From Candidatus Methylomirabilis lanthanidiphila (GTDB lineage: Bacteria; Methylomirabilota; Methylomirabilia; Methylomirabilales; Methylomirabilaceae), in the NCBI GenBank assembly GCA_902196205.1, contig CABIKM010000011.1:1-64000 (forward strand): DNA of 64,000 nt, written 5' to 3'. A program made the position numbers and the translations under genes. Of the stretch, positions 56,285 to 64,000 are shown piece by piece. The notes under the pieces are model-generated. The model was not told the DNA's origin. It made no database searches and saw nothing but the letters and a program-made list of their open reading frames with translations. Position 1 is the stretch's first letter, and every line of letters begins with the position of its first letter.

Positions 56285-56806
56285 CTACCGGGTTAATTGG
56301 CTGGATCCCACGTTGTCCAGCGCCTTATTGCTGGCGTAAATCGGGACGCTCGCTCGCAACGCCAACGCAATCGCATCACTGGGTCGACTGTCGACTGTAA
56401 TCTCTTTGCCGTCGATCTCGATATATAGAGTTGCATAATAGATATTATCCCTGAAGTCGCTGATAATGACGCGCCCCAGGTGAGAGCGGAGGGCCGCTAG
56501 AAGGGAGAGGGTCAGATCGTGGGTCAAAGGACGGGGAGGTGTGAGCTGTTGGAGAGGGACAACGATACTTTGAGCTTCAAGAGGCCCAACAAAAAGTGTG
56601 AGTTCTCGCTTCGCGCCTTTCCCACGAAGGAGTACGGCGGTCTGGTCGCCTCCTGGGGCGGGGGCTACACCCAGCACCTCCATTTCGTATAAATCCTTAC
56701 GTTCTTCGGCTTGCCCGGCAGTCCAGGGGATGAGGAATAAAGCGGTCAGAAGGGAAACCGTTGCAATCCGCGGATAGTATGCGGAGTGGCGTTGCTGCTT
56801 ATTCAT
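56285..56806 (-). CDS. Exported BFN (DUF151) domain protein
   Basis: The 173-residue protein has the bifunctional nuclease domain (LYEMEVLGVAPAPGGDQTAV, LRSHLGRVIISDFRDNIYYA, then EITVDSRPSDAIALALRASV). It starts with a predicted signal peptide IATVSLLTALFLIPWTAGQA, which is unusual because BFN proteins are normally cytosolic. It overlaps the methyltransferase gene upstream by 8 bases. The domain's role is poorly defined in bacteria. Confidence 0.82.
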   Translation of the reverse strand: MNKQQRHSAYYPRIATVSLLTALFLIPWTAGQAEERKDLYEMEVLGVAPAPGGDQTAVLLRGKGAKRELTLFVGPLEAQSIVVPLQQLTPPRPLTHDLTLSLLAALRSHLGRVIISDFRDNIYYATLYIEIDGKEITVDSRPSDAIALALRASVPIYASNKALDNVGSSQLTR

Positions 56807-57422
56807 TCAGACAACGAACGAGGCGCCAGCCATTCAGCATATTAACGCGGTGCAACTGTTCGGGTATCAGTTGCGCCGCCTTCAGGACCGGCATCAGCCT
56901 GAGATCGGTCTTGAACCCAAGCCTGGTACACAACGGCGCGATCAGTTCCTCCATGGTACCGACAACCGGGTTCTCGCTCTTAAAATGGTTTAAAATGACG
57001 ATGTGGCCCTTCTTCTTGCACACTCGTTTGATCTCTTGGAGGACCTGCACCGGTTCTGGTACGGCGCTAATGACGTACGTGGCCAACACATGATCGAAGT
57101 GTGCGTCGGGAAACTCCAGCTTCGACGCATCCATCTCTTTAATGGTGACGTTGGTCATCCCATAGTCTCTCACCTTCTCCTCGGCCTTGCTCAACATCGG
57201 TCGAGACAGGTCGATGCCGACGAGGTGGCAATCCTGCGGGTAGAGCGGGAGGTTCAACCCTGTACCGATCCCGACCTCGAGGACGATGTCGTTCGGCTTG
57301 ACATCGAGAAGTTGTACTGCCGCAACGCGCCCCGGGTGAAACACTCTTTCGAACAGGAGGTCGTACATAGGGGACAAGATGGCATAGGCTCGCGTGATCT
57401 GCTTGTAGTCTAAGGCGACCAT
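56799..57422 (-). CDS. SAM-dependent methyltransferase, PmtA/UbiE-like
   Basis: A 207-residue methyltransferase with DIVLEVGIGTGLNLPLYPQD as motif I, GIDLSRPMLSKAEEKV, and VLATYVISAVPEPVQVLQEI. The start ALDYKQITRAYAILSPMYDLLFE resembles phosphatidylethanolamine N-methyltransferase (PmtA) and UbiE. It may methylate a membrane lipid or quinone precursor; the sequence alone does not decide. Confidence 0.78.
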   Translation of the reverse strand: MVALDYKQITRAYAILSPMYDLLFERVFHPGRVAAVQLLDVKPNDIVLEVGIGTGLNLPLYPQDCHLVGIDLSRPMLSKAEEKVRDYGMTNVTIKEMDASKLEFPDAHFDHVLATYVISAVPEPVQVLQEIKRVCKKKGHIVILNHFKSENPVVGTMEELIAPLCTRLGFKTDLRLMPVLKAAQLIPEQLHRVNMLNGWRLVRCLNE

Positions 57423-57483
57423 TCAACCCTCCAATAGCCTTCCGTATCGATCAATCTCCCGTCAAGACGCAAAGCATTATACT

Positions 57484-60483
57484 CTACCTCGACTGTCGCG
57501 AAAACAGATTTTCGTCAAAGTCTACCGGCAGCCTGACCGCCCGTCCCTGAATATCCCGGTACAACAGATACCCGTGTTGTCGGCCAAAATCATAGAGCCG
57601 CTTCGTCAGGAGGACGTCCTGCTTACAGTATTCGATCACCCGCTCGATCTCGCCTGCCTTAAACCAGGCCAGGCTTTGCAGGCCATCTGCTGACTTTCGC
57701 TCCCCCAGAGTCTCTTGAGCCAGATGATCCAGTTTCAGCCGGAAGCCGAGTCTTCGGTAGACGCATTCGAGAATATCCAGCGTGGGCAGGGAATTCCAGT
57801 CAACGTCGGCGTAGGCCCGCAAGACATCGAAGTCGAAACGCCGCAGGTTGAACCCGACGACCAGACGCGCGCGGACCAGGTCTCTGATCAGAGCATCAAC
57901 CTGCGGCTCGGTGTAGACGCGGAACTCGGCGCGATCCAGGTCGTAGACGACGCCGACCGCAAGCCCCATCCGATGTCGCTGGTCCCATCCGCCAACATCA
58001 TCGGCGCTGCGCTGCGTCTCAAGGTCAAAGACGACGGCACAGGGCGCCGCCGTCGTGGTGTCGGCGTCGTCCTCCTTCCGCGGATGAGATACGGCTGCCA
58101 CCAGGTGATCGGGGCGCGGTCGCCTGGTGTCGGTCCACGGCGTCTCCCCGAGCAGACCCTGAAGCGTCAGGGAGGCGCCCTGTTTATCGAGCGGTTTATT
58201 GCCGGAACCGCACTTGGGTGAGTGGACGCATGAGGGGCATCCGGCTTCGCATGTGCACTCGTCGAGGAGTTGTCGTGTCTTGAGGAACAGCTCCGGCAGA
58301 ACCTGGAAGCCGCGTTCGGTCAACCCGATACCGCCCGGGTAGCCGTCGTAAATAAAAATTGCCGCGCGACCGACCTGGGGGTGGATCGGATAAGAGATCC
58401 CGCCGATGTCCGAGCGGTCGCAGAGGGCATACAGCGGGAAGAGACTGATCATGGCGTGCTCCACCGCATGAATGCTCCCCATGAAGTGTGACCCCGTCTG
58501 TTCCACCATCGCCTTTAGCCCATCAGGCACCTCAAACCAGAGACCGACGGTCTCAAAGGTGTGAGGCGGCAGATCCAGACGATAGGACCCAATCTTATCC
58601 TGGCCAAAGATTCGCCTGCGTTCATAACCAAGCACCCGCTCAGTGACTTTGAGCCGTCCCAGGTGATATGGGATCCCTTGATGCTCCATGGATTCCATGA
58701 TTTCGAGAACCTCAGTATCCTTCTCGGCGAGCGGCGTCGTGTAGTAATCGATGGAGACCGGTCTGACGTGCACCTTGTGCTGGACCAGATCCAGATTCAG
58801 GATCTCATATTGCTGCCCCTGATGCAGATAGACGGCCCCCGGATGACACTCATGGACGGCGCGGATGCCATCAATGGTGCCGATAGCCCGGCCGGCCTGG
58901 TCAAGAATCGCACAGGCCTCTCCCAGTGAGCGGATGTTGATTCGGCGCTGAGGATTTCGCTCACGGGCGTACCATTCCGTCCCGTCCGCCGACAACAGCA
59001 ACCGCCCCTGATCGTGAAGCGCCCGGATGAGGTCCTTCTCCGCCGCATAGAACGGGTCGTCGGTTCGCAACGGCACTTCGGAAGCCGCTGCCACGAGATG
59101 CGCTGTGAGAATCTGGCGATTCGCGGGATCGACGATCGCCGCTTCGAATGGCCGACCGAAGAAGTCATCGGGGTGTCGGAAAAAGTACTGATCGAGGGCA
59201 TCGGGAAGCGCAATCAGGATGATCAGCGCCTCTCGCCGGCCGCGACCCACTCGACCGCCCCGTTGCCATGTGCTGGTAATGCTGCCGGGATACCCCACAA
59301 GGAGACAGGCATCCAGCCCGCCCACATCAATCCCAAGCTCCAGGGCGGAGGTGGTCACGACTCCTGACAATTGTTCGCTGAACAGCCCTTGCTCGACAGC
59401 TCGGCGTTCATCGGCCCTAAAGCCCGCTCGATAGGCGGCAAGTCGGCCGCCAAGCGTCGGATCGGTTTGTCGGGCCCACATCGCGATCAACTCGGCGATC
59501 TTTCTGGCCTTGGCGAAGGCGATGGTCTTCAGCCCTTTCCGGAGACACTGGAGGAGCAGGTCGGTCGCCTCGGTGTATGCGCTGCCGGTTGGATTGATCA
59601 GCAGAAAGTGCTTACCCTGCTGCGGCGCGCCATCCGCGTCAATCACGTGAAATGTGTGACCGGTGAGTTGCTCCGACAGGCCGGCAGGATTACTGATTGT
59701 CGCCGAGCAGGCGATGAACTGCGGCTGCGCTCCGTAGGCGGCCGCCACCCTCCGCAGCCGACGCAGGACGTGGGCGATGTGCGAGCCGAACACCCCGCGA
59801 TACGTGTGCAGTTCGTCGAGCACCACATAGCGGAGGTTGCGCCACAACTCACGCCACTGAGCGTGGTAGGGTAATAACGACAGATGGAGAAGATCAGGGT
59901 TGCTCAGCAGAAGCTGGGGCGGGTTCGCCCGGAGTTTCTCGCGGCGCGACGCCGGCGTATCGCCATCCACAATGGCGGCCTCGATACCTGCACCGGGAGG
60001 CAGCAGCGTCTGCAACGTCTTCAGTTGATCCTGCTCCAGCGCCTTGATTGGGAACAACAGCAGGGCTCGAGCCGAACGATCGGCCAGCAGGTGTTCAAGA
60101 ATCGGCAAGAGATAGGTCAGACTTTTCCCGGATGCGGTGGAGGTGACGACTAAAGGATGCCGGCCGGCGCGGGCCGCTTCAATGGCGGCGCACTGGTGCG
60201 TGTAGAGCCGGTCGACACCAATCCGACGCAACGCGTCCCAAAGGGGTTCAGGCAGAGGGTCGCCTAAGTCTGCGTAGCTTGGAGATTTGGACGGAATCTT
60301 CCTGAGGTGGACAGGATGACCCCGTGTCGCGTAGCCTTGACGCAATTCGTCCACAAATCGATCGACGTGGGGGAGGGATGGAGGCGACGGGGATCGCCCG
60401 GCCGGATGTGCCTTAACAGGTCGCATCATGCTCAGGCGTTGTGGATCAAAACCCGTCTGCCGTCTGCGGTTGCTCGTGGCCAC
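57484..60483 (-). CDS. MrfA-like DEAD-box helicase fused to a DEDDy exonuclease
   Basis: This 999-residue protein joins two repair enzymes. Residues 1-780 are a Hrq1/YprA-type superfamily 2 helicase: Walker A STASGKS (115-121), motif II VVLDELH, CSATISNP, and a C-terminal DUF1998 region with the four-cysteine cluster CTCEAGCPSCVHSPKCG. Residues about 805-990 are a DnaQ-like exonuclease with FDLET, GFNLRRFDFD and YCKQD, the YxxxD form of motif III. In Bacillus these activities are separate proteins MrfA and MrfB that repair mitomycin-type DNA damage. The start is GTG 60483 (an ATG 18 codons later is possible). Confidence 0.85.
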   Translation of the reverse strand: MATSNRRRQTGFDPQRLSMMRPVKAHPAGRSPSPPSLPHVDRFVDELRQGYATRGHPVHLRKIPSKSPSYADLGDPLPEPLWDALRRIGVDRLYTHQCAAIEAARAGRHPLVVTSTASGKSLTYLLPILEHLLADRSARALLLFPIKALEQDQLKTLQTLLPPGAGIEAAIVDGDTPASRREKLRANPPQLLLSNPDLLHLSLLPYHAQWRELWRNLRYVVLDELHTYRGVFGSHIAHVLRRLRRVAAAYGAQPQFIACSATISNPAGLSEQLTGHTFHVIDADGAPQQGKHFLLINPTGSAYTEATDLLLQCLRKGLKTIAFAKARKIAELIAMWARQTDPTLGGRLAAYRAGFRADERRAVEQGLFSEQLSGVVTTSALELGIDVGGLDACLLVGYPGSITSTWQRGGRVGRGRREALIILIALPDALDQYFFRHPDDFFGRPFEAAIVDPANRQILTAHLVAAASEVPLRTDDPFYAAEKDLIRALHDQGRLLLSADGTEWYARERNPQRRINIRSLGEACAILDQAGRAIGTIDGIRAVHECHPGAVYLHQGQQYEILNLDLVQHKVHVRPVSIDYYTTPLAEKDTEVLEIMESMEHQGIPYHLGRLKVTERVLGYERRRIFGQDKIGSYRLDLPPHTFETVGLWFEVPDGLKAMVEQTGSHFMGSIHAVEHAMISLFPLYALCDRSDIGGISYPIHPQVGRAAIFIYDGYPGGIGLTERGFQVLPELFLKTRQLLDECTCEAGCPSCVHSPKCGSGNKPLDKQGASLTLQGLLGETPWTDTRRPRPDHLVAAVSHPRKEDDADTTTAAPCAVVFDLETQRSADDVGGWDQRHRMGLAVGVVYDLDRAEFRVYTEPQVDALIRDLVRARLVVGFNLRRFDFDVLRAYADVDWNSLPTLDILECVYRRLGFRLKLDHLAQETLGERKSADGLQSLAWFKAGEIERVIEYCKQDVLLTKRLYDFGRQHGYLLYRDIQGRAVRLPVDFDENLFSRQSR

Positions 60484-60545
60484 ATATACGCCATTCCTTT
60501 ATCACGGGGCGTGAAAGCGTGTCAAGGCTAAAACCCATTTGGACC

Positions 60546-60573
60546 TTGACAAAGATGACGGTGAGATTATGAT
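60546..60573 (+). promoter_or_regulatory. Sigma70-type promoter of sucCD
   Basis: TTGACA (60546-60551), a 16-base spacer and TATGAT (60568-60573) lie about 100 bases before sucC and divergent from the helicase gene. Confidence 0.6.
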
Positions 60574-60642
60574 AGCCGTTCGACGGTCGAATGCCGATCG
60601 TGATCCTGAGGCTATCGAGGTATTACTATTATCGCAATGCTA

Positions 60643-60669
60643 TGAGCTATTAGCTGATAGCTGACGGCT
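60643..60669. repeat. Heptameric repeat (TAGCTGA type)
   Basis: GAGCTAT, TAGCTGA, TAGCTGA, CGGCTAC: four heptads just before the sucC start codon. Confidence 0.65.
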
Positions 60670-60675
60670 ACCGTT

Positions 60676-61842
60676 ATGAAGATTCATGAGTTTCAGGCGA
60701 AGGCGATCCTGAGCGCGTACGGGGTGCCTGTGCCAAAAGGGGAAGTGGTGGCGACACCCGTCGAGGCGAGGCGCGCCGCGGAGCGACTGGGCGGCGCCGT
60801 CGTGCTGAAGGCCCAGATCCATGCGGGCGGCCGCGGGAAAGCCGGCGGGGTCATGTCGGCCTCGTCCTCACAGGAGGCCGAAGGGTTAGCGAACCGGCTC
60901 ATTGGCGCCCGCCTGGTCACGCATCAGACCGGTCCCGAAGGTAAGATTGTGAAGAGAATCCTGGTGGAGGAACAACTGGTCGTCAGTCGCGAGCTGTACG
61001 CTGGAGTTGTTCTGAATTATCAGGCGGCACGGCCCGTCATTATGGTCAGTGCGGCCGGGGGGATGGAGATCGAGGCGGCGGCGACAGATCCGGAGAGAAT
61101 CACCGGGGTCGCCATCGATCCGGCCATACAGCTTCAGCCGTTTCATATTCGCCGACTCGTGTCGGGTTTCGCATTGCCGCCGTCGATCCAGAAGGCGGCC
61201 GGCGGCGTAGTGTCCGCCCTGTATCAAGTGTTTCAGGAGAAAGATTGTTCATTGGTCGAGATCAATCCCCTGGTCGTCACAACCGAGGGTCGACTCCTGG
61301 CGCTGGATGCCAAGCTGAATATCGACGACAACGCCCTGTTCCGCCACCCGGAGTTGGCGGCGCTTCGCGATCCGGATGAGGAGTTACCCCTCGAGGTCGA
61401 GGCCTCGAAGTCCGGCCTGAACTACATCAAGCTGAACGGGACCGTGGGATGCATGGTGAATGGGGCTGGATTAGCCATGGCAACCATGGATTTGGTTAAG
61501 CTTGTCGGCGGCGAGCCGGCGAATTTTCTCGATGTCGGTGGTGGCGCCAGCGCCGAACAGATCGAACGGGCGTTTCGCATCCTGGTCTCAGATCAATCCG
61601 TCAAAGTGGTGTTCATCAACATTTTTGGAGGAATCCTCAGGTGTGATCGGCTGGCGGAGGGGGTCATTCGTGCGGCTCGCTCGCTCCATGTGACATGGCC
61701 GATCGTGCTCCGGATGGAGGGGACCAATGTGGATCAAGGTAAGCGTATGCTCGCCGAGTCCGGCTTAAATTTCATCACAGCGGATGGCATGCAGGAAGCC
61801 GCCGAGCAGGCCGTGAAGGCCGCCAGACAAGCCGTTTCTTAG
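60676..61842 (+). CDS. sucC: Succinyl-CoA synthetase beta subunit
   Basis: SucC is the ATP-grasp subunit that binds succinate and nucleotide in the citric acid cycle step forming succinate and ATP. The 388-residue protein starts MKIHEFQAKAILSAYGVPVPKG and has VVLKAQIHAGGRGKAGGV, EINPLVVTTEGRLLALDAK and the GGASAEQIERAFRILVSD segment. It is followed by sucD after a gap filled with TTGAACA-type heptads. ATG 60676 lies right after a heptad repeat with a weak Shine-Dalgarno. Confidence 0.96.
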   Translation: MKIHEFQAKAILSAYGVPVPKGEVVATPVEARRAAERLGGAVVLKAQIHAGGRGKAGGVMSASSSQEAEGLANRLIGARLVTHQTGPEGKIVKRILVEEQLVVSRELYAGVVLNYQAARPVIMVSAAGGMEIEAAATDPERITGVAIDPAIQLQPFHIRRLVSGFALPPSIQKAAGGVVSALYQVFQEKDCSLVEINPLVVTTEGRLLALDAKLNIDDNALFRHPELAALRDPDEELPLEVEASKSGLNYIKLNGTVGCMVNGAGLAMATMDLVKLVGGEPANFLDVGGGASAEQIERAFRILVSDQSVKVVFINIFGGILRCDRLAEGVIRAARSLHVTWPIVLRMEGTNVDQGKRMLAESGLNFITADGMQEAAEQAVKAARQAVS

Positions 61843-61850
61843 AAAATGTC

Positions 61851-61955
61851 GATTGCGTCTATTGCGTCGATTGCGAACCTTGAAGCTTGAACGTCATACT
61901 TTGAACATTGAACATTGAACATTGCACGTTGAACCTCGAACCTTGAACATTGCAC
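61851..61955. repeat. Heptameric repeat (TTGAACA type)
   Basis: After a short ATTGCGTC-type start, TTGAACA, TTGAACA, TTGAACA, TTGCACG, TTGAACC, TCGAACC, TTGAACA, TTGCAC run up to about 61955, filling most of the sucC-sucD gap. This is the longest heptad array in the window. Confidence 0.85.
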
Positions 61956-61968
61956 TTTTTAACGAACA

Positions 61969-62838
61969 ATGAGCATTCTCGTAGATCAGCAGACGCGCGT
62001 CGTGGTGCAGGGGATCACCGGCAAGGAGGGGACGTTTCACGCCCTGGCGTGTCGTGAGTACGGGACCCGTATGGTCGCAGGCGTGACCCCAGGCAAGGGG
62101 GGTGTACGCCATGAGGAAATTCCGGTCTTTGACACCGTGCGTGAGGCTGTAGATAGAGAGGGCGCCAATACCGCCCTGATTTTTGTCCCCGCCGCCTTCG
62201 CCGCCGAGGCGATTCTGGAGGCGATCGATGCGGCGGTCCCGCTGGTGGCGTGTATTACGGAGGGGATTCCCATTCTGGATATGGTGCGGGTCGCCCGTGT
62301 TCTTCACGATTCTGGAACCCGCCTGGTAGGCCCGAACTGTCCGGGGATTATCTCTCCTGGACAGGCGAAAGTGGGGATTATGCCGGGCCACATCCACAAA
62401 CCCGGTCGCATCGGTGTTATCTCACGAAGCGGTACGCTCACCTATGAGGCGGTCAATCAGCTCACACGTCTGGGTCTTGGTCAATCTACGTGCATCGGGA
62501 TTGGCGGAGATCCGATTATCGGCACCACCTTCGTCGATTGCCTGGCGCTCTTTGAAACCGATCGAACGACCGATGCCGTTCTGATGATCGGTGAGATCGG
62601 GGGGACGGCTGAAGAGGAGGCTGCAGCCTTTGTTGAGCGCCATGTCACGAAACCGGTCATTGCATACATCGCCGGGCTTGCGGCGCCTTCCGAGCGACGC
62701 ATGGGTCACGCGGGGGCGATTATCTCCGGCGGAAGAGGAACGGCAGCGGAGAAGATCGATGCACTGCAGCGGGCCGGTATTACCGTCGTACGCAATCCGG
62801 CGGAGATCGGCGCCGCTGTCAAAAAAGTTCTCGGCTGA
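61969..62838 (+). CDS. sucD: Succinyl-CoA synthetase alpha subunit
   Basis: SucD carries the CoA-binding site and the phosphorylated histidine. The 289-residue sequence has [40 protein letters not shown] and [18 protein letters not shown] with the active-site His. It pairs with SucC upstream; unusually for such an operon, more than 120 bases of repeat DNA separate the two genes. Confidence 0.96.
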   Translation: MSILVDQQTRVVVQGITGKEGTFHALACREYGTRMVAGVTPGKGGVRHEEIPVFDTVREAVDREGANTALIFVPAAFAAEAILEAIDAAVPLVACITEGIPILDMVRVARVLHDSGTRLVGPNCPGIISPGQAKVGIMPGHIHKPGRIGVISRSGTLTYEAVNQLTRLGLGQSTCIGIGGDPIIGTTFVDCLALFETDRTTDAVLMIGEIGGTAEEEAAAFVERHVTKPVIAYIAGLAAPSERRMGHAGAIISGGRGTAAEKIDALQRAGITVVRNPAEIGAAVKKVLG

Positions 62839-62876
62839 CAGCGTTGAGCTGGCAGCTCCTCATAACGGAGTAGACC

Positions 62877-63323
62877 ATGGAACACACCTTAGTCATTGTG
62901 AAACCGGACGCTGTAGCACGGGGCCTTATTGGTGAGGTTATTCGACGGTTTGAGAGCGAGGGGCTGGTGGTATGCGGGCTGAAGATGGTCCGGCTGGCGC
63001 AGAAAGAGGCCGAGGGGTTCTATCAGGTACATCGGGCTCGACCATTTTTTGACAGTCTGACCCGTTTCATGGCCGCCGGCCCTTGCGTGGCGATGGTCCT
63101 TGCGGGGGAGGGGGCGATAGGGCGCGTTCGGACGCTGATGGGCGCTACCGATCCGGCCAAGGCTGCCGAGGGCACGCTCCGGCGAAGCTTTGCCGCCAGC
63201 ATTGAGAAGAACGTCGTGCATGGTTCGGACTCAGAGGCCTCAGCGGCCTTTGAAATCCCATATTTTTTCAATCGATTAGAGATCGTTTCTCCTGCCGAGC
63301 GGGGAGAAATATCCGTAATGTAA
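62877..63323 (+). CDS. ndk: Nucleoside diphosphate kinase
   Basis: Ndk transfers the terminal phosphate between nucleoside triphosphates. The 148-residue protein has LVIVKPDAVARGLIGEVIRRFE and the active-site histidine in NVVHGSDS. Length is normal (a few residues more than the E. coli form). It follows sucD closely and complements ATP/GTP balance from succinyl-CoA synthetase. Confidence 0.97.
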   Translation: MEHTLVIVKPDAVARGLIGEVIRRFESEGLVVCGLKMVRLAQKEAEGFYQVHRARPFFDSLTRFMAAGPCVAMVLAGEGAIGRVRTLMGATDPAKAAEGTLRRSFAASIEKNVVHGSDSEASAAFEIPYFFNRLEIVSPAERGEISVM

Positions 63324-63357
63324 GTTCAGGGTGATGGTGGTTTTACCTGGAAATTCC

Positions 63358-63386
63358 TTGACTTGAGGGTGCTCGCCTTGTAAAAT
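63358..63386 (+). promoter_or_regulatory. Sigma70-type promoter of yceD-rpmF
   Basis: TTGACT (63358-63363), 17-base spacer, TAAAAT (63381-63386), about 28 bases before the yceD start codon. Confidence 0.65.
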
Positions 63387-63413
63387 GCCACTAGGTTTGG
63401 CGGAGTAGAGACT

Positions 63414-63923
63414 ATGCTGGTAGAACGGTCACAGATTCCCCCCGAAGGGCTGGATCTGGAAGTGCGCGAAGAACCGTGCTGGGAGGGGGTTGAAGGATTG
63501 TGGCTCTCGCTCGCGCCGGTTGAAGCCTCGCTCCATCTGGAGCGGGATGTAACAGGCATTCTTGCGAGTGGAACATTCTCAACAACGGCGATTATACAAT
63601 GCAGTCGATGTTCCGAGCCGGTGTCCGTCCCTATCTCCGACTCGTTCACGATTCTGTATGCGGAAGCGGGCGAAGCCTTTGATGACGAGGAGGTGGAACT
63701 CAGCGCCGCCGAGATGGATGTCGATGTCATGCAGGACCAGCGTCTCGACGTGACCAAGCTGCTGCGGGAAAATGTCCTGCTGAACGTGCCGCTCCAGCCC
63801 CTTTGTCGGGTTGACTGCCGCGGCTTGTGCCCCCATTGCGGAATCAATCTGAACGAGAACACGTGTGAGTGTCGCGTTCAGGAAGGCGATCCAAGGCTGC
63901 TTCCCCTTCAACAATTACTCTAG
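63414..63923 (+). CDS. yceD: YceD/DUF177 family protein
   Basis: This 169-residue DUF177 protein is typically encoded before rpmF and is thought to take part in 23S rRNA accumulation or ribosome biogenesis. It shows FSTTAIIQCSRCSEPVSVPI with a CxxC, an acidic stretch (EAFDDEEVELSAAEMDVD) and the C-terminal LCRVDCRGLCPHCGINLN with further Cys pairs, so a zinc site is likely. The L32 gene follows 26 bases later. Confidence 0.9.
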   Translation: MLVERSQIPPEGLDLEVREEPCWEGVEGLWLSLAPVEASLHLERDVTGILASGTFSTTAIIQCSRCSEPVSVPISDSFTILYAEAGEAFDDEEVELSAAEMDVDVMQDQRLDVTKLLRENVLLNVPLQPLCRVDCRGLCPHCGINLNENTCECRVQEGDPRLLPLQQLL

Positions 63924-63949
63924 CCTGCTAAACATCCAGGAGGATTCGA

Positions 63950-64000
63950 ATGCCCCTACCAAAACGTCGTCATAGCAATACGCGGACACGAACACGACGC
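63950..64000 (+). CDS. rpmF: Ribosomal protein bL32, partial
   Basis: The first 17 codons, MPLPKRRHSNTRTRTRR, match the N-terminus of bL32; the gene runs off the end of the window. AGGAGG precedes the ATG. The order yceD-rpmF is highly conserved in bacteria. Confidence 0.93.
   Translation, partial: MPLPKRRHSNTRTRTRR

Noticed and set aside
61851-61955. CRISPR-like array between sucC and sucD
   Set aside because: The unit is 7 bases with no spacers, so it is a short tandem repeat and not a CRISPR.
1-64000. tRNA and rRNA genes
   Set aside because: I saw no cloverleaf-like sequence with a conserved T-arm and acceptor pairing and no rRNA-like stretch; GGTTCGA occurrences (near 14022 and 41287) lack the rest of a tRNA.

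Overview
The window looks like the chromosome of a GC-rich, Gram-negative-type bacterium. It has several lipoproteins with lipoboxes, a c-type cytochrome, peptidoglycan recycling enzymes and a proton-pumping pyrophosphatase, and no phage or plasmid core genes. My best guess is a member of candidate phylum NC10 (Methylomirabilota) or a similarly placed environmental lineage. This rests on overall gene style and on an O2-dependent BluB sitting in an otherwise anaerobic B12 pathway; it is an inference that no marker gene here settles.

Layout. 0-4.7 kb is an accessory zone: two VapBC-type toxin-antitoxin pairs, a TIR-domain protein, an orphan YgiT-type zinc finger, an orphan XRE antitoxin and a Cys-repeat secreted protein. 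4.9-13.6 kb is mostly core: alaC, purF, hppA, a MazEF-like pair, a PPOX flavoprotein, a DUF1330 protein and an MgtE_N/CBS regulatory protein that lacks the MgtE channel. 13.6-34.7 kb is a self-contained cobalamin biosynthesis island. It begins with a promoter, a cobalamin riboswitch and two intrinsic terminators, and continues with about 20 tightly packed genes from cbiX to cobU. 34.7 kb resumes with an NRAMP-type transporter. 36-39.3 kb is repeat-rich and carries broken genes, a DUF559 endonuclease and HicBA. 39.3-44.5 kb holds radC, a lipoprotein, a cytochrome c, a methyltransferase/unknown/nagZ operon and a degenerate M48 lipoprotein. 44.6-50.2 kb is a minus-strand set (C26 amidotransferase, D-aminoacylase, SIS protein, AnmK, M20 peptidase) that suggests cell-wall or D-amino-acid recycling. 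50.3-57.4 kb holds envelope proteins, repeat elements, a TIGR04073 protein, an Lrp-type sensor domain, an M28 peptidase, an exported BFN protein and a methyltransferase. 57.5-60.5 kb is an MrfA-like helicase fused to a DEDDy exonuclease. 60.7-64 kb is sucC-sucD-ndk and then yceD-rpmF.

The most striking observation is that the last 36 bases of the MgtE_N/CBS gene (13560-13595, its final 11 codons plus stop) recur exactly at 34642-34677, just upstream of the NRAMP gene. The 21 kb between the copies is precisely the riboswitch-controlled B12 gene set. This is the geometry of an integrative element that entered the 3' end of a gene, rebuilt that end, and split an MgtE-sensor/NRAMP operon. Short repeats near both ends (CATGTTGCTACC and a variant) look like recombinase sites, but I see no integrase gene. 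Inside the island the genes encode nearly the whole anaerobic route from sirohydrochlorin to adenosylcobalamin, including lower-ligand synthesis (BluB, CobT, CobC), loop assembly (CobD, CbiB, CobU, CobS) and salvage (CbiZ). A CbiJ/CobK reductase is not visible.

The window is also rich in dispersed repeats: heptameric tandem repeats at many gene borders, a GGGGGG/CCCCCC hairpin family that surrounds a DUF559 nuclease gene, and a 255-bp inverted-repeat element with relatives elsewhere in the window.
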